The position numbers and the translations under genes were made by a program. Below are positions 15,748 through 24,034 of a stretch of 64,000 bases of DNA, piece after piece (position 1 is the stretch's first letter; every line of letters starts with the position of its first letter). Under the pieces are notes generated by a model. The model made no database searches, was not told the DNA's origin, and saw only the letters and a list, made by a program, of their open reading frames with translations. This DNA comes from PALSA-1316 sp964499365 (GTDB taxonomy: Bacteria; Nitrospirota; Thermodesulfovibrionia; Thermodesulfovibrionales; UBA6898): contig CAZCKU010000001.1 in the NCBI GenBank assembly GCA_964499365.1, positions 310,001 to 374,000 of the forward strand, given 5' to 3'.

Positions 15748-15785
15748 TAAAAAAGAGGGGGGCGATGAGCCCCCCTCTTTTTTTT
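15748..15785. terminator. Strong bidirectional rho-independent terminator
   Basis: Perfect 13-bp stem (15751-15763 with 15769-15781), loop GATGA, T8 on the plus side and an A-run on the left that gives a U-tract on the minus side. It ends the radical SAM/peptide transcript and the convergent superoxide dismutase transcript. Confidence 0.93.
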
Positions 15786-15800
15786 GCCTGTTTCTTTCTG

Positions 15801-16379
15801 TTACTTCAGTCGTGCCTCGGCAGCAGCCCAGTCGATATTCCTGAAAAAAGCCTCGATGTAATCCGGCCGCTTGAGGCCGTAGTCTATCATAAAGGCATGC
15901 TCGAAGACGTCCATGATCAGGATCGGACTACAGCCCGCGAGATGGGCGACGTCATGTTCATTGACCCAGACGTTCATCAGGCAACCGTTGGCGGGATCCT
16001 GGTAAAGGACAATCCAGCCGATGCCGCGCATGGCGCCGGTTGCCCTGAAATCTTTTTCCCAGGCCTCGTAGCTTCCGAAGCATTCAGCTATTTTTTTCGC
16101 CAGCTTCCCTTCCTTGTTAATACCGCCTTTTCCTCCGAGGTTCTCAAAATAATATTCATGCAGCCTCATCCCGTTAAACTCCCACCCAAACCTTCTCTTG
16201 AGCTCGGCATATTCAGGAGTTGCTGTCTTGTCATCCTTGAGCATCTGAGCCAGGATATCGACCAGTTTGTTCGTGTTGGTCACATACCCGCCGTAAAGCG
16301 TAAAGTGATTTTTCAGGAGGGTCTCGCTGAACCCCTCCATGCCGATAAGTTTGCTGTAGTCTTTTGCTGCGTAGGCCAT
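15801..16379 (-). CDS. Superoxide dismutase, Fe/Mn family (divergent)
   Basis: 192 residues converting superoxide to oxygen and peroxide. Metal ligands can be assigned as H25 (LLKNHFTLYGGYV), H74 (RLHEYYF), D157 and H161 (MDVFEHAF), followed by the family signature DYGLKRPDYIEAFFRNIDW. The second-shell HH-x-x-Y of common SODs is replaced by LYGGY (Tyr32 kept) and W of DVWEHAYY by F, so it belongs to a divergent subgroup. There is no signal peptide, so it is cytoplasmic. GGAGG lies just upstream of the ATG. It is 42 nt downstream of the nitroreductase gene, probably one transcript, ending at the shared terminator. Confidence 0.88.
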   Translation of the reverse strand: MAYAAKDYSKLIGMEGFSETLLKNHFTLYGGYVTNTNKLVDILAQMLKDDKTATPEYAELKRRFGWEFNGMRLHEYYFENLGGKGGINKEGKLAKKIAECFGSYEAWEKDFRATGAMRGIGWIVLYQDPANGCLMNVWVNEHDVAHLAGCSPILIMDVFEHAFMIDYGLKRPDYIEAFFRNIDWAAAEARLK

Positions 16380-16421
16380 AATCTCTCCTCCTTTATTTTG
16401 ACTGCCTGGTATCAGTGCTGC

Positions 16422-17045
16422 CTATACAAATGTGGTGAATTCGTTAATATCTCTTCTGAAGGCACGCGGCAGGAGCGTAATCCCGGGCTTCAGATAACCG
16501 ACGGCTACCAGCATCGGGATTATCGCATCGTCTGCAATGCCGAACTCCTTTTTGATGCAGGCTTCATCAAAGCCATCCATCGGATGGGTCTCAAGCCCGA
16601 GGGCCTTTGCCCCGATCATCAGATTCATGGCAAAAAGGGCGGAATTCTTCACGGCAAAGAATTTCCGTTTCATACTGTCCCGGGCATCATAAAGGCCCCG
16701 GGCCAGCCCATCATACGTGGCCCGCATCTCCGGCTGCATATAGCCGAGCGCTATCCAGCTGTCAAGCATCCGGTCTATGTTCTGTTCAAGCCCGCCCGGG
16801 TCGGCAACCATGATGAGTACTGCCGATGCCTCTTCTGCCTTCGGCTGGTCAAGGGCGCATTTCCTCAGCGCTTTTTTCCGCTCAGGGTCCCGCACGGCAA
16901 TGACCCGCCATGGCTGGAGATTGAACGATGACGGCGAGAGGTTTGCCAGTTCCAGCAGCTCTCTGAGCGTCGCGTCGCTGATTGTTCTTGACGGGTCAAA
17001 AAAATTGATCGAACGGCGTTCCCTGATTGCATCCAGAGCATCCAT
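16422..17045 (-). CDS. Nitroreductase-family flavoprotein
   Basis: The open frame begins at 17123, but GGAGGG 9 nt before ATG 17045 indicates a 207-residue protein starting MDALDAIRERRSINFF. The FMN-binding nitroreductase pattern is clear: RERRS at the N-terminus, LSPSSFNLQPWR at ~45, and GLETHPMDGFDE near 150. It probably forms an FMN homodimer reducing quinones or nitro compounds with NAD(P)H. It is upstream of sod with 42 nt between, suggesting a small redox-stress operon. The exact substrate cannot be told. Confidence 0.88.
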   Translation of the reverse strand: MDALDAIRERRSINFFDPSRTISDATLRELLELANLSPSSFNLQPWRVIAVRDPERKKALRKCALDQPKAEEASAVLIMVADPGGLEQNIDRMLDSWIALGYMQPEMRATYDGLARGLYDARDSMKRKFFAVKNSALFAMNLMIGAKALGLETHPMDGFDEACIKKEFGIADDAIIPMLVAVGYLKPGITLLPRAFRRDINEFTTFV

Positions 17046-17095
17046 AATGTTGTTCCCTCCCGTAGTGTTCAGGCATGTACCTGCCTTTATCTTTA

Positions 17096-17123
17096 AGCTT
17101 ACCATATACGTGCGACATGTCAA
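17096..17123 (-). promoter_or_regulatory. Candidate promoter of nitroreductase-sod operon
   Basis: Minus strand TTGACA (17123-17118), 16-nt spacer, TAAGCT (17101-17096; 3 of 6 matches), about 50 nt upstream of ATG 17045. The -35 is perfect, the -10 weak. Confidence 0.4.
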
Positions 17124-17263
17124 CGGTAACCTGCCTCACAGCATCCACTCTCCCCTCATTCCGTGCAGTGTGAAGGATATTTCATTTGCTATTGACCGCT
17201 GTTTGCGGGAAAATAGTGCCAGGCGGAACGCCTAATTTAAGAAAACCATCAAAGGAGAGACAA

Positions 17264-17686
17264 ATGAGAAAAATTGCTTCAGGTGCAGTCATCCTGTCTT
17301 TGTTGATCATGTCCCTGGGATGTACAGAGTACCATCGGCAGGGGGCTGGCTCAGGTGCGGTCATCGGAGGCGTCAGCGGCGCGATTCTCGACCATCGTAA
17401 CCCGTGGCGGGGCGGCATCATCGGCGCTGCCATCGGCGCGATAGCAGGCGCAACCCTTGCGGACATTTCTTACAAGGCCTCCCAGGAGGCGGCGATGCAT
17501 GACAGGCCGGTGGAATACCGCACTGAGGACGGACGCGGGATTTATCGGGCTGACCCCGTCGGATACAATGAGCGGACCAGGTGCAAGCGCATTCATGAAC
17601 GGGTTTGGGAGGATGACAGGCTCGTGAAAGACGAGGTCAGGGAGATATGTGAGGAGCGCTATATCCGGGACGACCGGCGCTGGTAA
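17264..17686 (+). CDS. Glycine-zipper lipoprotein
   Basis: The start is set at ATG 17264 (AAAGGAGAGACAA upstream), giving 140 residues instead of the longer open frame from 17186. The signal peptide MRKIASGAVILSLLIMSLGC carries a lipobox with lipidated Cys20. Residues 29-68 form a glycine-zipper hairpin (GAVIGGVSGAIL, GGIIGAAIGAIAGATLADI) that can insert in membranes, as in YMGG-type proteins. The C-terminal half is charged (RCKRIHERVWEDDRL, EICEERYI). It is probably an outer-membrane or periplasmic stress lipoprotein. It stands alone, with its own terminator. Confidence 0.82.
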   Translation: MRKIASGAVILSLLIMSLGCTEYHRQGAGSGAVIGGVSGAILDHRNPWRGGIIGAAIGAIAGATLADISYKASQEAAMHDRPVEYRTEDGRGIYRADPVGYNERTRCKRIHERVWEDDRLVKDEVREICEERYIRDDRRW

Positions 17687-17705
17687 TCCGGGAACAGTAA
17701 TGTTG

Positions 17706-17742
17706 CAGGCGGGGGCAGCGTCATGCTCCCGCCTGATTTTAT
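17706..17742 (+). terminator. Rho-independent terminator after the glycine-zipper lipoprotein
   Basis: Stem CAGGCGGG (17706-17713) with CCCGCCTG (17728-17735), further inner pairs, then ATTTTAT. Confidence 0.8.
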
Positions 17743-17749
17743 CGATTGA

Positions 17750-18520
17750 CTAGCGGCCAGCCGCTTCTTTTTTCAGTTTGAACAGCATAAATGCGGCCGA
17801 CGCGAAGAGAAGGAAGCTGATGCCCTGTGAAATGGAAATGCCCCGTACGATAAATCCCCTCACCTCGTCCCCCCTGAAGAGCTCGACGACGGCCCGAATG
17901 ACCGCGTAATTCATGATATACATCCAGAAAAGCTGTCCCTCGAACGCCCGTCTCTTCCTGAGCATGATGAGTATCAGAAAGTTCAGGAACTCCCCGGCCG
18001 ATTCATAGATCTGCGACGGATGTAACGGGACCCCCCTGACGGCAAGGGAATGCGGATCGCTGAATATGACGGCCCAGGGCAGGCCTTCTGCCGGTTTTCC
18101 GTAACAGCAGCCTGCACAGAAGCACCCCAGCCGGCCGATGGCATGGCCGATGGCGATCGAAGGCGCAAAGAGGTCAAACGTCTTCCAGAGCTGCAGGCCG
18201 GAGCGCCGGATGAACCAGAGGGCCGTGGGGACCGCAAAAATAAGCCCGCCGTAAAAAACAAGCCCACCCTCCCAAATTTTCAGTATATCTGCGGGGTGGT
18301 CCCGGTAATATCCCCAGTTGGTAAAGATAAAAAAGAGCCGCGAGCCGATGATAGCAGAGAGAAGGCAGTAAAATGCGAGGTCAATGAGCTTGTCCTGGGA
18401 GACCTCCTGTTTTTTTGCCTCCCTGACAGCGAGCCAGAGTGCGATCAGGAAGCCGATCGCGATCATAAAGCCATACGTATGTATGGTCAAAGGACCGATT
18501 TGTATGAGTACCGGATACAT
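17750..18520 (-). CDS. lgt: Prolipoprotein diacylglyceryl transferase
   Basis: 256 residues, seven or so TM segments. It transfers diacylglyceryl from phosphatidylglycerol to the lipobox Cys of prolipoproteins in the inner membrane. The Lgt signature GRLGCFCAGCCYGKP is present, with GSRLFFIF, HPSQIYE and VELFRGDE. The position of E. coli His103 (HGG) is Tyr (LVFYGGL), a variant I believe is common outside Proteobacteria. AAGGAG precedes ATG 18520. It serves the many lipoproteins encoded in this window. Confidence 0.96.
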   Translation of the reverse strand: MYPVLIQIGPLTIHTYGFMIAIGFLIALWLAVREAKKQEVSQDKLIDLAFYCLLSAIIGSRLFFIFTNWGYYRDHPADILKIWEGGLVFYGGLIFAVPTALWFIRRSGLQLWKTFDLFAPSIAIGHAIGRLGCFCAGCCYGKPAEGLPWAVIFSDPHSLAVRGVPLHPSQIYESAGEFLNFLILIMLRKRRAFEGQLFWMYIMNYAVIRAVVELFRGDEVRGFIVRGISISQGISFLLFASAAFMLFKLKKEAAGR

Positions 18521-18710
18521 GCATTCTCCTTCAGAAATTTGTCGTTACCGCTTCATTATAGCATCTCTGTGATTGCCCATGCCTTCTCCGGGGCCCATGC
18601 CGTCCGGACCCCTTTTCCACCGGCAGGCAGAACGTTGCCCCTCGTTGAGTTTTTCTTCTTCATGGCGTATCATGTGAAAGGGGACAGATTGAAGCGTATA
18701 GCCGCTGGCC

Positions 18711-20861
18711 ATGACTGACGAAAGAACAGAGAAATTGCCCATAGACGCAAAACTCCTGACTGACGCGGTGATAGAACTGAACATCTCGCGCCGGAGCGTC
18801 GGCCTGTATCCAAAGGACCATCCCATTGTTGGCGATTCCATACAGCGCGCCTTTGGCTTCATGCAGAGACTCTTCGAGCTCAGGAACACTATTACGCTGG
18901 GGATAGCAAAAGATGTGCTCATGATCGATGACTACCTCCTCGACAGAAAGAACCCCGTGTTCAGGGAATTTGCCTTCAGCCTCTACCGCAAGGGCATTGT
19001 CGCCATAATCTTCACCGCCGGGCTTGAGATCAGGGAGCTCATTGGCTTGCATGAACTTCTGGTAACCGGGGATCAGGTGATCGGCCAGGCGGTCCTGAAG
19101 GCTGCTGAAGAGAGGGGTCTCAGAAATATAAGGCTTGTCCCGATCGATATATCCCGGCTCAAATTCACCGAGGGCGGCGAGAGGCAGGGGGAGATAGACC
19201 TCGATGTCTGGGGCAACTATATCAGGGCCCTGCTCGAGGGGAGCCTCGCCGATTCCGATGCCGAGGGCATTGCGCTCTCTATCCCTCCGGAGGAACTCTC
19301 TGCGTTTCTGAACCGGCAGGCCCCGGAGGACCCGTCTGCCGGCGTGACCTATGACAAGGTGATCACGACCTACCTGAAGCGGAAGGAGTATAAAGGCGTC
19401 AAGACCGAACTGTTCAGCCGGTTTCTGCACCTGGTTGAAGGCCTCGGACCCGAGATTAAACAGCAGTTTCTGAAGAGGGCCTTTAATAACCCGGTTCTTG
19501 ATGTCGGAGATGTCGATCACCTGATTTCCGGCCTGTCAGGCCCCGATGTCGAAAAATTGATGGGTCTCTTTAACGAGAACACCTCTCTTGTCCCTGACAG
19601 CCTCAGAAATATTATAGACAAACTCAGTATGTCGGCCTCGACAAACCCGGTCTTCGAGATGCTGGCCGGGGACCAGGCACGGGTTGATGACATCGAGATT
19701 GATGAACAGGTGGTCCGGCTCCTCAAAGATGACCAGTCCCCTGCCTATGTCTCTGAAAAATACAGGGATGATCTCTCGAAAATGCTCGGCGGGAACTTCA
19801 GGAAGGCCGCCCGGCCCGGAGAGGACATGCTGCAGGCCTGCACCGAGGCCCATCTCTTCGGGAGATATGCGGACCTGATTATCGAAATGCTCGAGGCCGG
19901 GGTGACGGCACGCGAGGACTACCTGGTCCTGTTGACCAGGCTCACCGAGATTGTGAATGACATGCTCGCCGGAGGGAAATTTTCAGAAATTTCCGATATC
20001 TACAATGCGGTATATTCGCATGCCCTGTCCGGGAGGTTCCGGGATGAAGCGCGCGGCATGCTCGATTATTATTTCCACTCGGGCCGTTTCATCGACAGCT
20101 TTATCGAGGCGTTGAACATATGGGGAAGGTATGACCGCGAGGGGGTCCAGCGGCTTGTCAGGGTCCAGCGGACGCACCTGGTCGACCCCCTGCTGAATGT
20201 CCTGTCCGAGGCTGAGGACGCATGGATCAGGAGGTTCCTCCTTCAGATCCTCGGCAGCCTCGGCAGAGATGTTATTCCCAGCGTGGTCGTTCGGCTCGGG
20301 GATGAACGCTGGTATGTTGTCCGCAACATGATTTATCTCATCAGGGAGGCGGGCAGCGAAAAAGATGTGGCCCTGGTGAGGCGGTATGCGAAGCATCCGA
20401 ACAGGAAGATCTGCATCGAGGCGATCAGGACGCTGATTCATTTCAAGACCTTCGATGCCATATTATATATAAAGCAATACCTGGAGGGACACGACATCGA
20501 GATGAGGGACCAGGTGGTCAGATATGCGGGGCTGTACCGTTACCGGGTTGTTGTCCCGACACTGCTGAAGCTGCTTGCCCGGCAGCGGTTTTTCGGGGGA
20601 GATATGCAGTTTAAGACGCTCGTTGTCCGGGCTCTGGGGGAGATCGGGGACCCGGCTGCCCTGAAGACCCTTGAAACGGTTGTGCGGACGTTTCCCTTCT
20701 TCAACCGCACCGGGAGCGAGGCGCTGAAACAGGAGATATTTCAGAGCCTTCGGAACTATCCCACAGGCTCGACGGCAGCCTTGCTGAACCTCGGGCTGCA
20801 ATCAAAAAATGAGCATATACGAACAATCAGCGAAAGGCTTCTGCGTGGAACAGCAGACTGA
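18711..20861 (+). CDS. HEAT-repeat protein with N-terminal domain shared with the next gene
   Basis: 716 residues, cytoplasmic. The first ~150 residues (LYPKDHPIVGDSIQRAF, VLMIDDYLLDRKNPVFREF) are recognisably homologous to the N-terminus of the downstream HD-GYP protein (LYSERHPVVTEFAGRAL, FMVNEVPFIEKGLHIANF). The middle is helical; residues ~480-710 are HEAT/PBS-lyase-like repeats (RRFLLQILGSLGRDVIPSVV, VVRALGEIGDPAALKTLE). No catalytic motif was seen. The start has no strong Shine-Dalgarno. The gene overlaps the HD-GYP gene, so the products likely work together, perhaps as scaffold and c-di-GMP phosphodiesterase. Confidence 0.75.
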   Translation: MTDERTEKLPIDAKLLTDAVIELNISRRSVGLYPKDHPIVGDSIQRAFGFMQRLFELRNTITLGIAKDVLMIDDYLLDRKNPVFREFAFSLYRKGIVAIIFTAGLEIRELIGLHELLVTGDQVIGQAVLKAAEERGLRNIRLVPIDISRLKFTEGGERQGEIDLDVWGNYIRALLEGSLADSDAEGIALSIPPEELSAFLNRQAPEDPSAGVTYDKVITTYLKRKEYKGVKTELFSRFLHLVEGLGPEIKQQFLKRAFNNPVLDVGDVDHLISGLSGPDVEKLMGLFNENTSLVPDSLRNIIDKLSMSASTNPVFEMLAGDQARVDDIEIDEQVVRLLKDDQSPAYVSEKYRDDLSKMLGGNFRKAARPGEDMLQACTEAHLFGRYADLIIEMLEAGVTAREDYLVLLTRLTEIVNDMLAGGKFSEISDIYNAVYSHALSGRFRDEARGMLDYYFHSGRFIDSFIEALNIWGRYDREGVQRLVRVQRTHLVDPLLNVLSEAEDAWIRRFLLQILGSLGRDVIPSVVVRLGDERWYVVRNMIYLIREAGSEKDVALVRRYAKHPNRKICIEAIRTLIHFKTFDAILYIKQYLEGHDIEMRDQVVRYAGLYRYRVVVPTLLKLLARQRFFGGDMQFKTLVVRALGEIGDPAALKTLETVVRTFPFFNRTGSEALKQEIFQSLRNYPTGSTAALLNLGLQSKNEHIRTISERLLRGTAD

Positions 20862-21969
20862 ATCACCCGGCATCCGTCCGGAACAGATATCAGAGTTCCT
20901 TTCGCACGTGATGACCGCGGTTTCAAGCTGCAGCCTCTATTCGGAAAGGCATCCGGTCGTCACGGAATTCGCGGGCAGGGCGCTTGCGCTGGCCGAGAAG
21001 CTGTATGCAGACGATCGCCTGAGTTTTACGCTGGTCGGAGAGAGTTTTATGGTCAACGAGGTGCCCTTCATCGAAAAAGGGCTCCATATTGCCAATTTTA
21101 TCAAGCGGCTCAGGAAGAAGAAGATAGACAAGATTGTCATCAGCAGAAGTCCGGACCCCGAGGAGATGGCCGGCCTTATCATCGGCCTGGCATCCAGGGA
21201 GAAGCTTGCCTCGACCGGGCATATATCTGTCGGGATTGTCGAGGTGAGACTGAAGAGCGCCGATGCGACCTCTTGTGCGCTCCTTGATGGCGGAATGTCA
21301 AAGGTCAGGGAATCGCTGCTCGGGGTTTCCCGGTTCAGGGAACTCGACATGATCGGTCTCGAAGACGCGGTCATCGATTTTCTGGCCGTGCTGAAAAAAG
21401 AGCTGAACGTCCTGCGCATCATCAGTCCGGTCAAAACTCATAACGAGTATACCTATGTCCATGCGACCAACGTCTCGGTCCTGAGCATATTTCAGGCCGA
21501 GGTGCTCGGGTTTACCGGGGAGGCCCTCAGGGATATCGGGCTGGCAGGCCTGCTCCATGATGTGGGCAAGATATTCGTTACGAACACTATACTGGACAAG
21601 CCCGGAAAGCTTGATGATAACGAATGGGACGACATGAAGAAACATCCCGTGTACGGGGCGATGTATCTGTCAAAGCAGGCGAGCGCCTCTCCGCTGGCCG
21701 CTATCGTAGCCTTCGAACACCATATGAAATTCAACGGGAGCGGGTATCCGGAGACAAAAAGGATCGGCAAGGCCCAGCATATCGTCAGCCAGATCGTCGC
21801 TATTGCAGATTTTTTTGACGCCCTGCGCACGGAGAGACCGTACCGGAAAACGCTGGAGGTCGCTGTGATCGCCCGAATGCTGCAGGAAGGAGCGGGGAAG
21901 GACTTCAACCCGGTCCTGGTCGGGAGCTTCCTGTCTTCGCTGGCCGAGGTGACAGGCGGCGGGCTGTAG
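20845..21969 (+). CDS. HD-GYP domain cyclic-di-GMP phosphodiesterase
   Basis: The longest frame begins at 20809, but GTG 20845, preceded by GAAAGG 7 nt upstream, is the better start (374 aa, 17-nt overlap with the HEAT gene). Residues ~15-150 are the domain shared with the HEAT protein. The C-terminal HD-GYP domain has the His of YVHATNVSVLS, LLHDVGK, KHPVYGAMYL, the EHHMKFNGSGYP motif with intact GYP, and FFDALRTERPYRK. It is expected to hydrolyse c-di-GMP. No TM segments, so it is cytoplasmic; the N-terminal domain may sense a signal or bind its partner. Confidence 0.88.
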   Translation: MEQQTESPGIRPEQISEFLSHVMTAVSSCSLYSERHPVVTEFAGRALALAEKLYADDRLSFTLVGESFMVNEVPFIEKGLHIANFIKRLRKKKIDKIVISRSPDPEEMAGLIIGLASREKLASTGHISVGIVEVRLKSADATSCALLDGGMSKVRESLLGVSRFRELDMIGLEDAVIDFLAVLKKELNVLRIISPVKTHNEYTYVHATNVSVLSIFQAEVLGFTGEALRDIGLAGLLHDVGKIFVTNTILDKPGKLDDNEWDDMKKHPVYGAMYLSKQASASPLAAIVAFEHHMKFNGSGYPETKRIGKAQHIVSQIVAIADFFDALRTERPYRKTLEVAVIARMLQEGAGKDFNPVLVGSFLSSLAEVTGGGL

Positions 21970-21975
21970 AGATGA

Positions 21976-22167
21976 CTACTCTTCGAGCGTGATCGCGTCG
22001 ACCGGGCAGTTTTCCTCGGCAGCCTCGCAGCATCCGACAAATTCACAGGCCTCGGGATCTATCACGACAGACTTCCCGATCGCATCATCCAGATGGAACA
22101 CTGCCGGGCATATCTCTTCGCAGCGTCCGCAGCCGATGCAGGTATCCAGATCAACAAGAACGTTCAT
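21976..22167 (-). CDS. Ferredoxin (single 4Fe-4S type)
   Basis: 63 residues, acidic. First motif C10-x2-C13-x2-C16-x3-C20-P; the second half has C41, C46, C47 and C54-P in place of a full second motif. This fits a monocluster ferredoxin like Desulfovibrio ferredoxin I, with the cluster on C10, C13, C16 and C54 and a remnant second site. Its ATG overlaps the stop of the upstream gene as ATGA, so the two are translationally coupled and likely functional partners. Confidence 0.9.
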   Translation of the reverse strand: MNVLVDLDTCIGCGRCEEICPAVFHLDDAIGKSVVIDPEACEFVGCCEAAEENCPVDAITLEE

Positions 22168-23108
22168 GCAAGCTCCTCCAGGATCGCAGCAGCAAGCAGC
22201 GGGAACATGATCTCATGGTGGCCGGTCAGTGCATAGCTCCGTCCGCTTGCGGCGGTCGGCCTCCTGAGCACATTCTCCCGCGGCCGGTAGTGCTGGATAA
22301 AATCCATATTAACGGTGGTAAAATTTTCGACGCTGTTCCCGAGATTTCTCGCGATGTTGAGCGCCTTCAGAAAGACCTCCGGCAGAATGACTGCGGAGCC
22401 GAGATTGATATAGACGCCGCCGCTGAGATCCGCAACAACCGCGGCAAAGAGTCTGAAGTCCGTCATGCTCCCCCTGCCGAGGACCGCTCCGTCAGCCTCG
22501 GGGTGCATATGGATGATGTCGGTACCGATGGCGACATGGACTGTCAGGGGGATGTCGAGTCTCGCAGTCGTTGCGAAGATACTGGCGTCCTTATGCGGGA
22601 ATCTTCCCCTGCGGATGCACTCCCCGACCGCCCTGCCGATGCCAAGACCCTTGGCCACGCCGCGCCTGATGGCACGGTTCAGCCCCTGGCCGGTCTCTCT
22701 GGCCATCCCGAACGTGCCTTTGCAGAGTTCAGGGCCCACATCCTCCGAGGTCTGTCCGGCAAGGGCTATTTCAAAGTCGTGGATGGCGCATGCGCCGTTT
22801 GTGGCGATTGCGGTGACAACGCGCCTCTGCAGCAAATCGATAATAACCGGAGAGAGGCCGACCTTCACCGGGTGGGCGCCCATGCCCAGGATGACCGGAC
22901 GGCCCTGTCGGTGCGCCGAGACGACCGCTGCAACGATTTCCCTGAAGTCCCGGGCTGCAAAGGCGTCAGGCAGGGTCCCGAGGAAATCATGGAACGAGCC
23001 TCCCCTTTCGTGAACGCCGGCAGAAGCGGCGACCGAGGCCTTGCTCTTCCTGCTGCAGATGGTATAGGTCGCGGCAGATTTCAGCGAGAGTGGACGGTAT
23101 TTCTTCAT
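22164..23108 (-). CDS. Unrecognised conserved-looking protein coupled to ferredoxin (314 aa)
   Basis: No family is confidently recognised. The sequence has a glycine-rich VILGMGAHPVKVGLSP segment, ATNGACAIHDFEIALAGQTSEDV, a basic FPHKDASIFATTARLDIP stretch, VAIGTDIIHMHPEADG and YINLGSAVILPEVFLKAL. These alternate strands and helices and read like a Rossmann-type enzyme with conserved His/Asp; a distant deoxyhypusine-synthase-like fold is one thought, at low confidence. No signal peptide. The last four bases overlap the ferredoxin start, so it may receive electrons from it. It is divergent from lipA. Confidence 0.55.
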   Translation of the reverse strand: MKKYRPLSLKSAATYTICSRKSKASVAASAGVHERGGSFHDFLGTLPDAFAARDFREIVAAVVSAHRQGRPVILGMGAHPVKVGLSPVIIDLLQRRVVTAIATNGACAIHDFEIALAGQTSEDVGPELCKGTFGMARETGQGLNRAIRRGVAKGLGIGRAVGECIRRGRFPHKDASIFATTARLDIPLTVHVAIGTDIIHMHPEADGAVLGRGSMTDFRLFAAVVADLSGGVYINLGSAVILPEVFLKALNIARNLGNSVENFTTVNMDFIQHYRPRENVLRRPTAASGRSYALTGHHEIMFPLLAAAILEELA

Positions 23109-23154
23109 GGATCTGATTTTACCACAGAGTCCGGGTTATGTGTTGCGGGTTTTG

Positions 23155-23187
23155 TTGACAAAGCCCCTGTCTTCGATTAAGTATAGT
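23155..23187 (+). promoter_or_regulatory. Candidate lipA promoter
   Basis: TTGACA (23155-23160) and TATAGT (23182-23187) lie just upstream of ATG 23192, but the 21-nt spacer is longer than normal. If the -10 is real the mRNA is almost leaderless (4 nt to ATG). Confidence 0.35.
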
Positions 23188-23191
23188 GACT

Positions 23192-24034
23192 ATGAGACTC
23201 CCCGAATGGCTAAGGACCGGGAAGCGGGCCGATCAGCACGGCACAAAGCAGCTCCTGCGGAGACACGGAGTCTCTACGGTCTGCGAAGAGGCGCGGTGCC
23301 CGAACCGCGGCGGCTGTTTTACCCGGCCGACCGCTGCCTTCATGATCCTCGGCTCGCACTGCACGCGGCATTGCGGCTTCTGCTCGGTGCACCGCGGCGG
23401 GGCTGAGCCGGTTGACCCGCTCGAACCCGGCAAGATCGCCGCAGCCTCGGCCGAGATGGGACTCAGGTATGTGGTGATAACCTCTGTCACCCGCGACGAC
23501 CTGCCGGACGGCGGTGCCGGCCATTTTGCAGAGACCGTCCGGGCGGTCAGGCAACGGCTGCCGGATTCCAGAATCGAGGTCCTCACCCCGGATTTCAGGG
23601 GTGATGCGGCAGCGCTGAAAACGGTCCTTGACTCCGGGCCCGACGTCTATAATCACAACGTGGAGACCATAGAGCGGCTCTACGCATCTGTCAGACCGGG
23701 AGCCGATTACCGGCGCTCCCTTTCGGTGCTTGCGCAGGCGAAGAGCCTCAGGCCGGGGGTGATGACGAAATCAGGGTTCATGCTCGGCCTCGGTGAAACG
23801 GTTGCCGAGGCACACCGCGTTTTGTGCGACCTCAGGGCCTCGGGCTGCGATTTTGTGACGATCGGACAGTATCTGCGGCCCACCAGAAATAATCTTCCTG
23901 TGGTAGAATACGTGAGACCCGGGATATTCGAGGACCTGCGGATATCGGCCCTTGGCATGGGTTTTATCAGTGTGGCTTCTGCACCGCTGGTCAGGAGCTC
24001 CATGAATGCAGAGGAGATGTACGGACATGTATGA
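23192..24034 (+). CDS. lipA: Lipoyl synthase
   Basis: About 280 residues. This radical SAM enzyme inserts two sulfurs into protein-bound octanoyl chains. The sacrificial cluster motif CEEARCPNRGGC, the radical SAM motif CTRHCGFC, the family segment VVITSVTRDDLPDGGAGHF and the C-terminal RSSMNA serine motif are all present. The ATG at 23192 is preferred over the GTG two codons earlier. It overlaps the aminotransferase gene by 8 nt. It supplies lipoate for 2-oxoacid dehydrogenases or the glycine cleavage system, neither of which is in this window. Confidence 0.96.
   Translation: MRLPEWLRTGKRADQHGTKQLLRRHGVSTVCEEARCPNRGGCFTRPTAAFMILGSHCTRHCGFCSVHRGGAEPVDPLEPGKIAAASAEMGLRYVVITSVTRDDLPDGGAGHFAETVRAVRQRLPDSRIEVLTPDFRGDAAALKTVLDSGPDVYNHNVETIERLYASVRPGADYRRSLSVLAQAKSLRPGVMTKSGFMLGLGETVAEAHRVLCDLRASGCDFVTIGQYLRPTRNNLPVVEYVRPGIFEDLRISALGMGFISVASAPLVRSSMNAEEMYGHV

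Noticed and set aside
15729..15785. Reading through the TGA after the peptide's last Cys as selenocysteine
   Set aside because: The frame continues straight into the terminator stem and onward as antisense of sod, with no short extension or SECIS-like hairpin in the right place; a plain stop is simpler.
15732..16931. 399-aa plus-strand frame
   Set aside because: It is antisense to the superoxide dismutase and nitroreductase genes, whose motifs are unmistakable.
17750..18520. Missing catalytic His in Lgt (Tyr in LVFYGGL)
   Set aside because: This substitution is, to my knowledge, widespread in Lgt of non-proteobacterial groups; the rest of the signature is intact.
22215..23180. 321-aa plus-strand frame
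   Set aside because: Antisense of the ferredoxin partner gene; low-complexity composition and no domain.
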